The notes under the pieces were generated by a model. The model had not been told where the DNA came from and did no database searches. It saw only the letters and a list, made by a program, of their open reading frames with translations. Positions 51,045 to 61,325 of a stretch of DNA of 64,000 nt are shown piece by piece. The position numbers and the translations under genes were made by a program. The DNA is from Spirosoma fluviale (GTDB lineage Bacteria > Bacteroidota > Bacteroidia > Cytophagales > Spirosomataceae): positions 2,418,001-2,482,000 of the forward strand of contig NZ_OCNH01000001.1 of NCBI RefSeq assembly GCF_900230225.1. Direction: 5' to 3'. Position 1 is the first letter of the stretch. Every line of letters begins with the position of its first letter.

Positions 51045-53201
51045 ATGAAACGATTTTTTCTTGCGCTCGGTGGGCTGGCTGTACTGGCAGTTGGCTGGTC
51101 TCAGCTAAGCCAGAATACCACCGATACAAAACCGAATGATTACACAAACTGGGGTGAATACCTCGGTGGTCCCGACCGTAGCCATTATTCGGCGCTGACA
51201 CAAATCACGCCGGAAAACGTTCAGAACTTAACCGTTGCCTGGACCTACTCAGCACCCGACAGTGGTCAGATTCAGGCCAACCCCATTATTGTCGATGGCG
51301 TTTTATACAGCGTCACGCCAACCGTGCAGGCCATTGCGCTGGATGCTGCCACGGGTAAAGAAATCTGGAAGTTTGGCAGTCCAACGAAGCAGTCGCTCAG
51401 TACCAGCCGGGGCGTTACCTATTGGCAATCCAGCAAACCAGCCGCTACGGGCGAGCCCGAAGCCCGAATTTTGTACACCGTTGGGTCGTTACTCTATGCG
51501 CTTGATGCCAAAACGGGGAAACCCATTCCGAGTTTCGGTCAGGATGGGCACGTCGACCTGCACGAAGGTTTGGGCGAGCAGGCCAAAGACAAGTTTGTTA
51601 TCTCCAATACACCGGGTACGATTTTTGAAGACCTGATCATTATGCCCGTTCGTTTATCGGAAGGGGCCGATGCGGCACCGGGGCATATTCGCGCCTTTAA
51701 TGTCCGCACGGGAAAACTAGCCTGGATATTTCATACCATTCCGCAACCCGGCGAATATGGCTACGATACCTGGCCCAAAGACACCTACAAAAATACCGAT
51801 GTGGGTGGAGCCAATAACTGGTCGGGCATGTCGGTCGACCGGCCACGTGGTATCCTGTACGTACCAACTGGCTCAGCCGCGTTCGATTTCTACGGCGGCA
51901 ACCGTAAAGGGTCAAATCTGTTTGCCAACTGTTTGCTGGCCCTCGATGCCCGCACCGGCAAACGACTCTGGCATTTTCAGGCCGTTCACCACGACATCTG
52001 GGACCGCGACTTCCCGGCCCCGCCCAACTTGCTGACGGTGACGACCAAAGGTTCCGACGGCCGCCCCCGGCGTGTAGATGCGGTAGCTCAGGTTACCAAA
52101 TCGGGCCATGTGCTGGTATTTGATCGGGTCACGGGCAAGCCGCTTTTCCCGATCAAGGAGATGCCAATGCCTAAATCCGACGTTCCGGGAGAGGAAGCCT
52201 GGCCCACACAGCCCGTTCCAACCCGTCCGGCTCCCTTTGCCCGGCAGAATTTTACCGAAGCCGACCTCAATCCCTACTCTGAAGACCGCGATACGTTACT
52301 GGCTCAGTTCCGGCGGAGTCGCAAGGGAACATTCCAGCCACTAAGCCGACAGGGAACGTTTATTTACCCCGGTCTCGACGGTGGTGCCGAGTGGGGTGGT
52401 GCCGCCACCGACCCTAACGGAATCATGTACGTTAATGCCAACGAAGCGGCCTGGCTCATTGCGCTGAACCAGGCTCCTAAACAGGACGAACTGGCCCATT
52501 TAACGCTCGGGAACCGGCTTTACACTACAACTTGCTCAAGTTGCCACGGTGCCCAACGGAAGGGTAATGCTGCTAGTGGCTACCCTTCGCTGGTGAACAT
52601 TGGACAGCGACGCGACCGGGCTTATGTAAACCAGGTAATCAGTCACGGAAAAGGGATGATGCCGGGTTTCGCCCAACTGTCGACGGCAGAAAAACAGGCG
52701 TTGGTCGGTTTTCTGTTCGATGATGAAAAGATTGAAGCGGGTGGTCAGGCGTCGAAAGGAAGCAAAGCACCGTTTGTGCCTTACAAAATCTCCGGCTACA
52801 CGAAGTTTCTCGATAGCAAAGGTCTGTCGGGCATTTCGCCCCCCTGGGGAACGCTCAACGCCATTGACCTTAATACGGGCGAATACCTGTGGAAAATACC
52901 CCTCGGCGAAGAACCTGAACTGGCTAAAAAGGGAATTCGCAATACAGGTTCTGAAAACTATGGTGGCCCGGTAGTAACCGCCAGTGGCTTGTTGTTCATC
53001 GCGGCTACAAAAGATGGTAAATTCCGGGCTTTCGATAAGAAAACCGGCAAACAACTTTGGGAAACAACGTTACCGGCCGCTGGTTTTGCCACCCCGGCTA
53101 CCTATCAGGTTGGTAACAAACAATACGTTGTCATTGCCTGTGGGGGCGGTAAACTGGGGGCGAAGAAAGGAAATCAATATGTGGCGTTTTCCCTGCCGTA
53201 A
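51045..53201 (+). CDS. PQQ-dependent quinoprotein dehydrogenase with cytochrome c domain
   Basis: Periplasmic sugar- or alcohol-oxidising enzyme. A signal peptide is present from the start at 51045 (FFLALGGLAVLAVGWSQ). Propeller motifs repeat through the protein: VQAIALDAATGKEIWKFGS, IRAFNVRTGKLAWIFH, LLALDARTGKRLWHFQAVHH and LNAIDLNTGEYLWKIPLG. A class I cytochrome c domain is inserted before the last blades, with haem motif CSSCH (Cys497, Cys500, His501) and the axial Met in HGKGMMPGFAQL. Similar to membrane quinoprotein glucose dehydrogenases. Substrate is not shown by sequence. Confidence 0.92.
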   Translation: MKRFFLALGGLAVLAVGWSQLSQNTTDTKPNDYTNWGEYLGGPDRSHYSALTQITPENVQNLTVAWTYSAPDSGQIQANPIIVDGVLYSVTPTVQAIALDAATGKEIWKFGSPTKQSLSTSRGVTYWQSSKPAATGEPEARILYTVGSLLYALDAKTGKPIPSFGQDGHVDLHEGLGEQAKDKFVISNTPGTIFEDLIIMPVRLSEGADAAPGHIRAFNVRTGKLAWIFHTIPQPGEYGYDTWPKDTYKNTDVGGANNWSGMSVDRPRGILYVPTGSAAFDFYGGNRKGSNLFANCLLALDARTGKRLWHFQAVHHDIWDRDFPAPPNLLTVTTKGSDGRPRRVDAVAQVTKSGHVLVFDRVTGKPLFPIKEMPMPKSDVPGEEAWPTQPVPTRPAPFARQNFTEADLNPYSEDRDTLLAQFRRSRKGTFQPLSRQGTFIYPGLDGGAEWGGAATDPNGIMYVNANEAAWLIALNQAPKQDELAHLTLGNRLYTTTCSSCHGAQRKGNAASGYPSLVNIGQRRDRAYVNQVISHGKGMMPGFAQLSTAEKQALVGFLFDDEKIEAGGQASKGSKAPFVPYKISGYTKFLDSKGLSGISPPWGTLNAIDLNTGEYLWKIPLGEEPELAKKGIRNTGSENYGGPVVTASGLLFIAATKDGKFRAFDKKTGKQLWETTLPAAGFATPATYQVGNKQYVVIACGGGKLGAKKGNQYVAFSLP

Positions 53202-53259
53202 TGAATAACGGCCCGCTGGTTTAAAATCAATCGTAAAATCAGCGGGCTATTATTCATTA
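53199..53259. terminator. Hairpin overlapping the dehydrogenase stop codon
   Basis: Arms 53199-53218 and 53240-53259 pair at 18 of 20 positions, with GCCCGCTG as the strongest part. The left arm starts at the stop codon itself. No clear T-run follows. Confidence 0.6.
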
Positions 53260-53412
53260 CATCATAAAAATCATCTTTTAGGTCGGCTTCCGGCTCATCA
53301 GGAATTCTGGCATAGCTGGCAAACCTTTCGTCCGGGAACCAGTCGGTACTAATTTCAAACCTATCAGGCCAGAAAGCACTTATTCAATAAGTGCCTTCTC
53401 AACATCAGCCTG

Positions 53413-54186
53413 ATGCAATTTCGTTACCTTCTTTTCTTTACGCTTCTCTCATTAAGCGGTTTCGGGCAGCAAAACCGAATTATTGACCGTAATGCCATTG
53501 GGTGGTATACGTTTAACGGCGACCATAAACTAAGCAAACGTTGGGAAATTCATACCGAATACCAATGGCGACGGGTGGAGTTGATTCAGTCCTGGCAACA
53601 ATCGTTGGCTCGGCTTGGACTGGCCTATACGCTAACAGATCAGGTTAAACTGGCTGGCGGCTATACGTTTTTTACAACTTTTCCCTACGGCGATTACCCA
53701 GTGGCCGACGCCGGTGTGCCGACCATCGAAAACCGTACCCATCAGGATATTCAGTTGAGCGCTACGGCAGGGGTGATACAATTAAGCCACCGTTTCAGGC
53801 TTGAGCAGCGATGGCTTGGAATCGGTGCCGATGACCAGCCGCGCCATGTTGAGAGCTGGGAGTTTCAGAACCGGGCTCGTTACCAGATTTCAGGGACGAT
53901 TCCCCTCCAGGGGTCAACCATTGACGACGGCGAATTTTACGCAGACTTCTTCGAGGAGATTTTTATTGGATTTGGCCGGAATGTTGGGCAGAACGTCTTC
54001 AACCAGAACCGACTTTCGGGAGGGTTCGGGTATCAGTTCAGCGATGCGTTCAAGATTGAACTGAACTACCTGAACCAGATCACGCAGCACCCGGAGCTGG
54101 AACCGATTACCCAAAAGCCCGTTTTTGAAATCAATAACGGCTTCCGTCTGAACGTAAAGTACGATCTGGACTTCAGTAAGAAGTAA
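53413..54186 (+). CDS. DUF2490-type outer-membrane beta-barrel protein
   Basis: Predicted outer-membrane protein of unknown role. A signal peptide (YLLFFTLLSLSGFGQQ) is followed by amphipathic strands: AIGWYTFNGDHKLSKRWEIH, EYQWRRVELIQSWQQSL, RLGLAYTLTDQVKLAGGYTF and HRFRLEQRWLG. The pattern and 257-residue length fit DUF2490 proteins. Upstream, GCACTTATT..AATAAGTGC (around 53376) is a small hairpin. Convergent with the lyase gene, with a shared terminator. Confidence 0.8.
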   Translation: MQFRYLLFFTLLSLSGFGQQNRIIDRNAIGWYTFNGDHKLSKRWEIHTEYQWRRVELIQSWQQSLARLGLAYTLTDQVKLAGGYTFFTTFPYGDYPVADAGVPTIENRTHQDIQLSATAGVIQLSHRFRLEQRWLGIGADDQPRHVESWEFQNRARYQISGTIPLQGSTIDDGEFYADFFEEIFIGFGRNVGQNVFNQNRLSGGFGYQFSDAFKIELNYLNQITQHPELEPITQKPVFEINNGFRLNVKYDLDFSKK

Positions 54187-54188
54187 GG

Positions 54189-54222
54189 TTTGTGCGGGGC
54201 TATTTTGGTGACCCCGCACAAA
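54189..54222. terminator. Bidirectional terminator between convergent genes
   Basis: Perfect 11-bp arms TTTGTGCGGGG (54189-54199) and complement (54212-54222) fill the 36-bp space between the DUF2490 gene and the lyase gene stop at 54223. Confidence 0.8.
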
Positions 54223-56172
54223 TTACTTGGCCGCGACCTCAAATAGTAGTTTATCGGCTAGTTTAGGCGTGAGTAGCTGGAAGTTGATTCGGTAGATCGT
54301 ATCGCCCCATTTCGTAACGATGCCCCGGTCTTCGGGTGCTTCCAGCTTCACCTTTTCGACAGTTGGCTGCATTTGTTTGGGATTATACTTCACAACAAAC
54401 TTTTTGGCGACCCCGCCTTTCGGGGCGTAGTGGATAATCAGTTCGCCGGGCTTACTTATTTCTGCCGGGTAGCAGGTCATCAGGTGCTGCGTCAGGGAAC
54501 TGGCCTGATTTAAACTAATCACATCCTGCACCTGAACGCCCTTGCCACGAGTTAATTGTATGGTACGCTGCCAGCTTTTGAGGCCCGCTTCTTTCGGATA
54601 AGCCTGGGCAATATCAACCCCAAACTGGGTAGTCATATTATCCTCTTTATAGGATATATTGGTTGCGTTAAACGCCATACCCGGTAGCTGATTGACTCCG
54701 TTCACAGTTGGCAGGTTATGATAATCGGAGCAGTTATACCAGATTTCGTAGCGTTGGGCACTGAACGTTTTGGCGGTATAGGTACCGCGCCCAACGTCAA
54801 TCAGTAACGGCTGTCCATTATAATACACCACATAATTACCAATGTCATTATGGTTATGACTTTCGTCGTTGTGCCCACCTTTGGCGGCAACGTAAAATCC
54901 ATCTGTTGTCCCGGCCTGATCGCGGGCAGCAAACACCTGAAGGTCTGGCAACCACACATTTTTGGGCAATGGTAACCCCTGCTGCGCCTGTTGAAATTCA
55001 TCCTGCATAAACAGGGCGTAGAAATGTCGGAAATAATGAAACCGCCCGATTTCGCCTGCTTCCGGCTTGCGGTAAAAAGCCCCGAACTTCATCATATCCG
55101 GGTCATTAATGGCTTTGCCATATCGGTAGATCATAGTAGCGGCCATAGCGGGCTGAGGATCGGCATCGGCAAAATTCAGGAAATACTTCTCGCTGATTTG
55201 GGCACGATAAATGAACCGGCCCATATTCCTGAATTTTTCATCGGCATAAACGTATTGAAACGCATCATTGCTGGCGGTGTTGAGCATAGCAATATTGTCG
55301 TAAAGCGAAGCAGCTGCGGCTCCCCAGTAACTTGGACCTTCATCGCATCCGCCATCTTGCGGATAGGGATTGAGAAACTCATCCAGCACAGTCAGCAATT
55401 TATGCACAGAGGCCGCTCGTTTGTCGTCATCTTTCTCCAGCAGTAAAACGGCATTTAGCCAGTTCGAGCAAATCCAGGGATTCCAGTTATTGGGCGCTCG
55501 TCCGGCGGCAGTTTTGGTCATCCAGCCGTGCGGTTTTGTCATTAGGGGCTGAAAAATACGGTAGTTGGTTTCGGTATAAATCCGCTTCCGGATTTGAGGT
55601 GAAACGGCATCCAGCTTATCTCCCAGATAATAATCCACCCAGGCCAGATAGGTAGCGGTCTCGGCCGCGAACAGATCGACGAACGGTTTGGATACATCCA
55701 TCAAGCCAGCGTATTCTTTCGACTTTGGCAGATGGGCGGATACCCCCCAGAAAGACTCCTCGCAAATCGACCAGACGCCATCGATGATCTGATCGACAAA
55801 CCGCCCCTTGTTTTCGTAGATTTCGGCAAGCAACAGGGTACCCAGCACTTCGCGTTTTTGGAAACTTACGGCCTGGTACTGGTCACGGTCGCCGGTACGT
55901 TCGATAAGCAGTGACTTTGTGGCGGGTACGTAGGGCCATTGGTAGGTCAAATAGGTTTCTGCTGTTTTGACGTACGCTTTCATCATCGCCTGGTCGGCTT
56001 TGGCCCATCCTGCCCGATCGTCGCGCCGGGGAAACGGAGCCCATTCTGCCTGCGGAATCAGGACGTTTTGCAACGTTTCTTTCGTAAACTTCCCGCTTAA
56101 CAGGTTCTGCCCCTGCGCAAAAATCGAGAGACATACCAGACTGGCAATGGCTAAAAAGACGATTTTTTTCAT
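54223..56172 (-). CDS. Heparinase II/III-family polysaccharide lyase (PUL2)
   Basis: Exported lyase that cleaves a uronate-containing glycan by beta-elimination. Signal peptide: IVFLAIASLVCLSIFAQ. Residues 60-360 form an (alpha/alpha) toroid (DYYLGDKLDAVSPQIRKRIY, NWNPWICSNWLNAVLLLEKD). The C-terminal beta-sheet domain has GHNDESHNHNDIGNYVVYYN with the conserved histidines and LLIDVGRGTYTAKTF with the tyrosine typical of the family. Relatives include alginate, heparin and chondroitin lyases, so the substrate is open. It follows susD across a 96-bp gap filled by a hairpin. Confidence 0.88.
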   Translation of the reverse strand: MKKIVFLAIASLVCLSIFAQGQNLLSGKFTKETLQNVLIPQAEWAPFPRRDDRAGWAKADQAMMKAYVKTAETYLTYQWPYVPATKSLLIERTGDRDQYQAVSFQKREVLGTLLLAEIYENKGRFVDQIIDGVWSICEESFWGVSAHLPKSKEYAGLMDVSKPFVDLFAAETATYLAWVDYYLGDKLDAVSPQIRKRIYTETNYRIFQPLMTKPHGWMTKTAAGRAPNNWNPWICSNWLNAVLLLEKDDDKRAASVHKLLTVLDEFLNPYPQDGGCDEGPSYWGAAAASLYDNIAMLNTASNDAFQYVYADEKFRNMGRFIYRAQISEKYFLNFADADPQPAMAATMIYRYGKAINDPDMMKFGAFYRKPEAGEIGRFHYFRHFYALFMQDEFQQAQQGLPLPKNVWLPDLQVFAARDQAGTTDGFYVAAKGGHNDESHNHNDIGNYVVYYNGQPLLIDVGRGTYTAKTFSAQRYEIWYNCSDYHNLPTVNGVNQLPGMAFNATNISYKEDNMTTQFGVDIAQAYPKEAGLKSWQRTIQLTRGKGVQVQDVISLNQASSLTQHLMTCYPAEISKPGELIIHYAPKGGVAKKFVVKYNPKQMQPTVEKVKLEAPEDRGIVTKWGDTIYRINFQLLTPKLADKLLFEVAAK

Positions 56173-56186
56173 AAGAAAAGTTATTG

Positions 56187-56265
56187 TTGGTTAATGGTTG
56201 TTGAGTCAATGGTTATTAGGCAATCCGCTTGACCAATAACCATTGACTCAATAACCATTAACCAA
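56187..56265. repeat. Long hairpin between susD and the lyase gene
   Basis: Arms 56187-56217 and 56235-56265 (31 nt) with one mismatch and a 17-nt loop. It begins 3 bp past the susD stop (56269) and ends 14 bp before the lyase start. It may change the expression ratio of the two genes. Confidence 0.8.
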
Positions 56266-56268
56266 TCC

Positions 56269-57891
56269 TTACCAGCCGGGATTCTGTTTGAGCGAAGGAT
56301 TAAGGGCTATTTCGTTGATTGGTAATGGCCACAGGTAATCCTTTTGAGCGTCGAACCTCCGGAAACTCGCATCCTGAACCAGGATATAGTTATCGGCGGT
56401 GAGCCGAACCGCAGCTACCGTCCCGAATTCAGTTTTGAAGAAGAAATTTCCCAATACGGGTTTTGGCAATTCAACTTCGGCGGTTTTCCAGCGGATCAAA
56501 TCCCAGTACCGAAGCCCTTCCTGCGCCAGTTCAACCCGGCGTTCCCGACGAATTTCGTCGCGCATAGTCAGGCCATTGGCAGTTGCGAACGCATTGGTTA
56601 GTTTGGCTACTCCACCCCGTTGCCGCAGTCGGTTAACGGTCAGATCGAGGTCGGCGTCGCTAATGGTTCCGTTCAGTTCAAAGAGCGCTTCGGCGTAGGT
56701 TACCAGTACTTCGGCATACCGGATGATGGGCCGGTCGATGGTTGATGCCTGGGTATTCCAGTCGTCGATATTCGCTGTTTTACGGAACATGAAGCCCGTT
56801 TTATTGAATACCAGGGGCGCAATATCAAAAATGGGCTTTGTGGTCATCATTGGATCACCGCGCTTCATGAAGGTATCGCCCATGCGGGTGTCGCGGTCGC
56901 GGAACACATCGACAGAGGCAACCGGCGCTTTGTATAAGGGTGATTTAGTGATGGGTAATCCGTCCTTCATCAGGTATGAATCGGCCAGACTTTTCGTTGG
57001 ATTCATGTTCCCGTTTTCGAGTGAGCCCCGGTAATACGAATGGGTAACAACACGCTCAGTCAATGATACACCAAACTGCTTTACCAGAATATTTTCGGGA
57101 TTCTGGCGACCTTCGCCCGGCATTTGGAACAGATCGAAATACTGCCCTGTATACAGGTTATGCTGCTTGCTGTCGATTACCGCTTTGGCGGCATCCGCAG
57201 CCGCTTTCAGGTGTTTGGTTGGATCGCCATAGGCGTGATATTTTGCCCTTGTCCCCTCAAATAAGGCAACCCTCGCTTTAAACGCCAAGGCAGTGGTATT
57301 GCTGATACGGCCAAAATCGGCCGTCCCCAATGCCGTATGCGTTGGCAGTTTTTGGGCAGCGAAGTCGAGATCCTGATAAATCTGATCGAAGATGGCCTCG
57401 CGCGGACTAGCCGGAGCGGTCAGTTCAGCCGACGATTCATCGAGTGTTTTCAGAATCAGGGGCACCTCACCATAGCGTTGAACCAGTGCAAAATAACCCC
57501 AGGCTCTAAAGAAACGGGCCTCGGCGGAGTACCGGTCAATAACGGTTTGCGAAGCATTGCCCGATGCCCGGGGCGCTTTCTCAACGATGTTGTTAGCCGC
57601 TCGAATCAGGTTGTAGTTGGTGTTATAATTCCCATCCGTTGCGGGGGCCAATCGGGAGCCATCGCTGATGCTGTTAGACGCCAACCCGATGGCATCGTCC
57701 GACCAGACATCATCCGTCGACCAGTTCGGCAAAAACGTGTAGAGGTAATTGGCTGCGGCCTTCAAATCACCTTCCGAGCGCCAGAATGTCTGGTCACTGA
57801 TGGAGGTTTCGGGTAGGCGTTCCACCTCGCAGGCGGGTAAGCCTATGGCCATACCCAATGCAATAATGATGTATCTGAAACTTTTTTTCAT
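56269..57891 (-). CDS. SusD/RagB-family glycan-binding lipoprotein (PUL2)
   Basis: Surface lipoprotein partner of the SusC at 57928. The N-terminus IIALGMAIGLPACE has a lipobox and lipidated Cys around residue 21. The TPR-type region has FFRAWGYFALVQRYGEVPLI, and RYAEVLVTYAEALFELNG, RRERRVELAQEGLRYWDLIR and the final SLKQNPGW are RagB hallmarks. Length 540, longer than the PUL1 partner by 60 residues. The gap to susC is 36 bp. Confidence 0.96.
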   Translation of the reverse strand: MKKSFRYIIIALGMAIGLPACEVERLPETSISDQTFWRSEGDLKAAANYLYTFLPNWSTDDVWSDDAIGLASNSISDGSRLAPATDGNYNTNYNLIRAANNIVEKAPRASGNASQTVIDRYSAEARFFRAWGYFALVQRYGEVPLILKTLDESSAELTAPASPREAIFDQIYQDLDFAAQKLPTHTALGTADFGRISNTTALAFKARVALFEGTRAKYHAYGDPTKHLKAAADAAKAVIDSKQHNLYTGQYFDLFQMPGEGRQNPENILVKQFGVSLTERVVTHSYYRGSLENGNMNPTKSLADSYLMKDGLPITKSPLYKAPVASVDVFRDRDTRMGDTFMKRGDPMMTTKPIFDIAPLVFNKTGFMFRKTANIDDWNTQASTIDRPIIRYAEVLVTYAEALFELNGTISDADLDLTVNRLRQRGGVAKLTNAFATANGLTMRDEIRRERRVELAQEGLRYWDLIRWKTAEVELPKPVLGNFFFKTEFGTVAAVRLTADNYILVQDASFRRFDAQKDYLWPLPINEIALNPSLKQNPGW

Positions 57892-57927
57892 GGCTAACTG
57901 ATGATTCGTTCTACGGAAGTCGGTTCG

Positions 57928-60900
57928 TTAAAAGGAGACGTTCAGCCCCACCGAAGCGGTGGCAAAGAATGGGTAATCATTCTCGACACCATCACGCATT
58001 TCAGGATCGTAATATCCCTGGAATGCCTTCAGCCCGGACACCGTGAACAAGTCCTGCCCGGAGAAGAAGAAACGAGCCTGCGTGATCCGGATTTTCTCCG
58101 TTAACGTGTTTGGCAGGGTATACCCGAATTGCAGGTTTTTCATTCGAACATAACTGGCATTCAGCACCCATTTGTCGGACGAAACATAGTTATGCGTTGC
58201 GCCAACGTAAGGCCTTGGGTAGAGTGCATTAGGATTTTCGGGTGTCCAGTAGTCGTTGTGAATGGCCAGTGCCTGTTTCCAGGTAACCAACAATGGCGCT
58301 ATTGACTCCGTATTGGGTCGGTAACTGCGCTTACCCACACCCTGCATAAAGATGGTGAGGTCGAACCCTTTCCACTGAGCCCCTAACGTGAAGCCAAACT
58401 GAAGGCGTGGCTGGGTCGTGCCTAACAGCACCAGATCACCATGATCGGCAATGGAGCCTTTGCCCACGTTGATTTTACTGTCGCCGTTTAGATCAGTGTA
58501 CTTGATATCCCCGGCACCGGTGCGGTTGTCCTGGAAGGCCCAGCCTTTTACCTCATCTGCCGACTGGAAATAGCCCGCTGTCTGATAACCCCAAATGGTG
58601 TTGATGGGGTAGCCTTCGATCAGGTTGTTCGTGCCGGCACCTACTACAGTCCGACCAACGTAGCTCACCAGTTTGTTGAAGTTATCCGACAGGTTGGCCG
58701 CTATAGAATAGGTAAAATCCTTACCGATCCGGTCGCGGTATTTGATTTCCGTTTCCCAACCCCACGACTTCAGCTCGCCATTATTTTGTCTTGGCGTTCC
58801 AATACCGATGGTTCCGGGTAGTTGCAACGGGGTAAGCATATTGCGGTTGAACTTCACGTAGTAATCGGCGGTAAACTGAAGCCGGTTCTGCAACAAGCCC
58901 AAATCAAGACCTACATCGCTGGTTTCGATGGTTTCCCACGATAGAGCGGCCGACGGAATAGAGCCCTGGAAGATATAAGACGTCCGGGCATCGCCCAGCA
59001 CCAGAGCCGATCCACGGCTTAACTGGCTCAGGTAGTCATAGTTACCGATGTTGTCTCCTAAAGCACCGCCCAGACGGCCCCAGGATGCCCGTAGTTTAAA
59101 TTCCGAGAACAAGGGCAAGGCTTTGGCAAACCAGTTTTCGCGCTGGAGGTTCCAGCCCGCCGAAGCTGATGGGAATATCTTGGTGCGCAGACCGGAAGCC
59201 AGTTTCGAACTTTCATCCTGGCGCAGGGTAGCCTCAACCAGGTATTTCCCATCGTAGTTATAATTAAATCGACCGAATACCGACTGAAATGCCCGGGCGC
59301 GTACGTATTCACTATTGCTTTTCGTACGGTCGTCGCCCAGATTGAGCGTGGGCAAGTCATTACTCACCAGGTTTGATGAAGCGGTGGCAACCCCTTCCTC
59401 GCGGTAGTCTTCCCACTGATAACCACCGAGTATACTGAAATTATGCTTCTCCCCTAACTTATATTCGTAGGTTGCCAGGAACTGGAGGTTCGTATTTCGA
59501 ACCAGTTCATTCGTTACCTGATACGAATTGGGGTTGTTGGCATAACTCAAAATCCGGGATTTGCCCCAGAGCGGTACCGTACGGAAAAATTGCTGCCGAT
59601 TTGACGGGCGGTATTGTACACCAGCCACACTACGCAGAGTGAGGCCTTTTACAAAATTGGCCGCCTGAAGGGTCACGACACCGTCGAACTGGCGTCTATT
59701 CTGGTTGTTATACCCCCCCGATTCGAGTAAGCCGTAAGCTGTAGCTGCCGAACCAGCCCCGTTGTACCGTCCTTCGGGCGTGAAGAAAGGCGTCCGAGTT
59801 CGAAGCCGGTACACCTGATATAACAACCCGCTTCCGTTGGCATCGGCCGAAGACTGTCTGATTCTCTCCAGCGAATACGACAACCGGGTATCCAGCGAGA
59901 TGTGTTTGGTAAGCTGAGCCCCCAGATTAAGCCGGACGTTATACCGTTTCATATTGTCCGGACCGACTTTAAATACCCCCTGTTTCTCGTAATAGCCGCC
60001 CGAGAGCAGGAAATTCACTTTATCACTACCACCCCGCGCCGTAAAGTTGTGGGTCTTCATGGCGGTATACTTGCGCAGCAACTGGTCTGTGAGTGATTGC
60101 TGGTTATAATACAGATACGTTCCCGTATCGGCTGGATTGACCACGTAGGGAACATTATTACGGATGCGCTGTAAATCTTCTTCTGTATACTCCGGCGCAC
60201 TTCCCGAGTTGGCACGGGCCAGATTCGAGAACTGCGCTTCTTCGAGCAAACTCATGCGGCCCGGTACATTGATGGACCAGTCGGTACCATATTGAGCCAG
60301 ATAATCGAAGGTAACTTTACCCGACTTTCCCTTTTTGGTCGTCACCAGCACGACACCGCCCGCTGCCTGGGCGCCATAAATAGCGGCTGCAGCAGCATCT
60401 TTCAGTACGCTGATACTCTCGATATCGTTGGGATTCAGCGTGGTCATGGTGGAAATGGGAACACTTACCCCATCCAGAATAACCAGTGGGTCGACGTTAC
60501 CATTAGCCGATGTAACACCCCGAATCTGAAGTCGGATGGATTCATTACCGGGCTGTCCGCTCTGACGGGTAATGGTCAGTCCGGGGGTAACGCCCTGTAA
60601 GGCATTGGCCAGGTTGGTCGTTGGGCGGTATTGAAGTGATTTGGAATCTACGGTTGATACGGCCCCGGTCAGGTTCACTTTCTTCTGTGTACCGTAACCA
60701 ACCACCACAACTTCTTCCAGCGCTTTATCATCATTCAGCAACTGTACGTTAACGACCGACCGGTTATTGACTTCAACTTCCTGTCGTGTGTACCCCACAA
60801 AACTGATAATCAAGATCGACTTCCCGCTTGAGACACTAATTTTAAACTGCCCGGTTGCATCTGTGGTCGTACCACGCGTTGTGCCTTTAATTACCACACT

Positions 60901-61050
60901 AACGCCGGGTAAACCTTCGCCTTTTTCGTCAGTGATCTTTCCGGATACGGGCTGGTCGGCGGCAGTAGCCGACACCGATAAACTAACGACCATTTGTAGA
61001 ACGAAGAGCCAGACAAGTGCCACCCTTCGGAATAAGTAACTGTGTTGCAT
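57928..61050 (-). CDS. SusC/RagA-family TonB-dependent outer-membrane transporter (PUL2)
   Basis: Outer-membrane importer for the PUL2 glycan. Signal peptide residues 1-30 (ALVWLFVLQMVVSLSVSATA). A carboxypeptidase-regulatory-like domain (VSGKITDEKGEGLPGVSVVI) covers 34-105. LEEVVVVGYGTQKKVNLTGA starts the plug, with DPLVILDGVSVPIS and DAAAAAIYGAQAAGGVVLVT further on. The beta-barrel ends in SVGLNVSF. Length 1040. It is the first gene of the PUL2 operon and has an operator-like palindrome about 276 bp upstream. Confidence 0.97.
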   Translation of the reverse strand: MQHSYLFRRVALVWLFVLQMVVSLSVSATAADQPVSGKITDEKGEGLPGVSVVIKGTTRGTTTDATGQFKISVSSGKSILIISFVGYTRQEVEVNNRSVVNVQLLNDDKALEEVVVVGYGTQKKVNLTGAVSTVDSKSLQYRPTTNLANALQGVTPGLTITRQSGQPGNESIRLQIRGVTSANGNVDPLVILDGVSVPISTMTTLNPNDIESISVLKDAAAAAIYGAQAAGGVVLVTTKKGKSGKVTFDYLAQYGTDWSINVPGRMSLLEEAQFSNLARANSGSAPEYTEEDLQRIRNNVPYVVNPADTGTYLYYNQQSLTDQLLRKYTAMKTHNFTARGGSDKVNFLLSGGYYEKQGVFKVGPDNMKRYNVRLNLGAQLTKHISLDTRLSYSLERIRQSSADANGSGLLYQVYRLRTRTPFFTPEGRYNGAGSAATAYGLLESGGYNNQNRRQFDGVVTLQAANFVKGLTLRSVAGVQYRPSNRQQFFRTVPLWGKSRILSYANNPNSYQVTNELVRNTNLQFLATYEYKLGEKHNFSILGGYQWEDYREEGVATASSNLVSNDLPTLNLGDDRTKSNSEYVRARAFQSVFGRFNYNYDGKYLVEATLRQDESSKLASGLRTKIFPSASAGWNLQRENWFAKALPLFSEFKLRASWGRLGGALGDNIGNYDYLSQLSRGSALVLGDARTSYIFQGSIPSAALSWETIETSDVGLDLGLLQNRLQFTADYYVKFNRNMLTPLQLPGTIGIGTPRQNNGELKSWGWETEIKYRDRIGKDFTYSIAANLSDNFNKLVSYVGRTVVGAGTNNLIEGYPINTIWGYQTAGYFQSADEVKGWAFQDNRTGAGDIKYTDLNGDSKINVGKGSIADHGDLVLLGTTQPRLQFGFTLGAQWKGFDLTIFMQGVGKRSYRPNTESIAPLLVTWKQALAIHNDYWTPENPNALYPRPYVGATHNYVSSDKWVLNASYVRMKNLQFGYTLPNTLTEKIRITQARFFFSGQDLFTVSGLKAFQGYYDPEMRDGVENDYPFFATASVGLNVSF

Positions 61051-61325
61051 AGTTATTTGAACATAAAAGATGAAAATTTGACCAAATTGAATCCTTTTGA
61101 AAAACGCTATTTAAGTACCGAAACATTAATGCATCTACGTTAGTCCAGTTGCCTGATCATCCGCACAACTTGAAAAAGTATTACTTCCGATTGCTCAGCT
61201 TTAATGGTGCGCTACTATTGTTCAAGCTGATGGCTGGCTTATTTACGATACAGTAAAGCCAATTTGAGCCTATTTCTTCATAGAGTTTAACTTACACGAG
61301 CTTTACTCATATACAATCACGGTTT

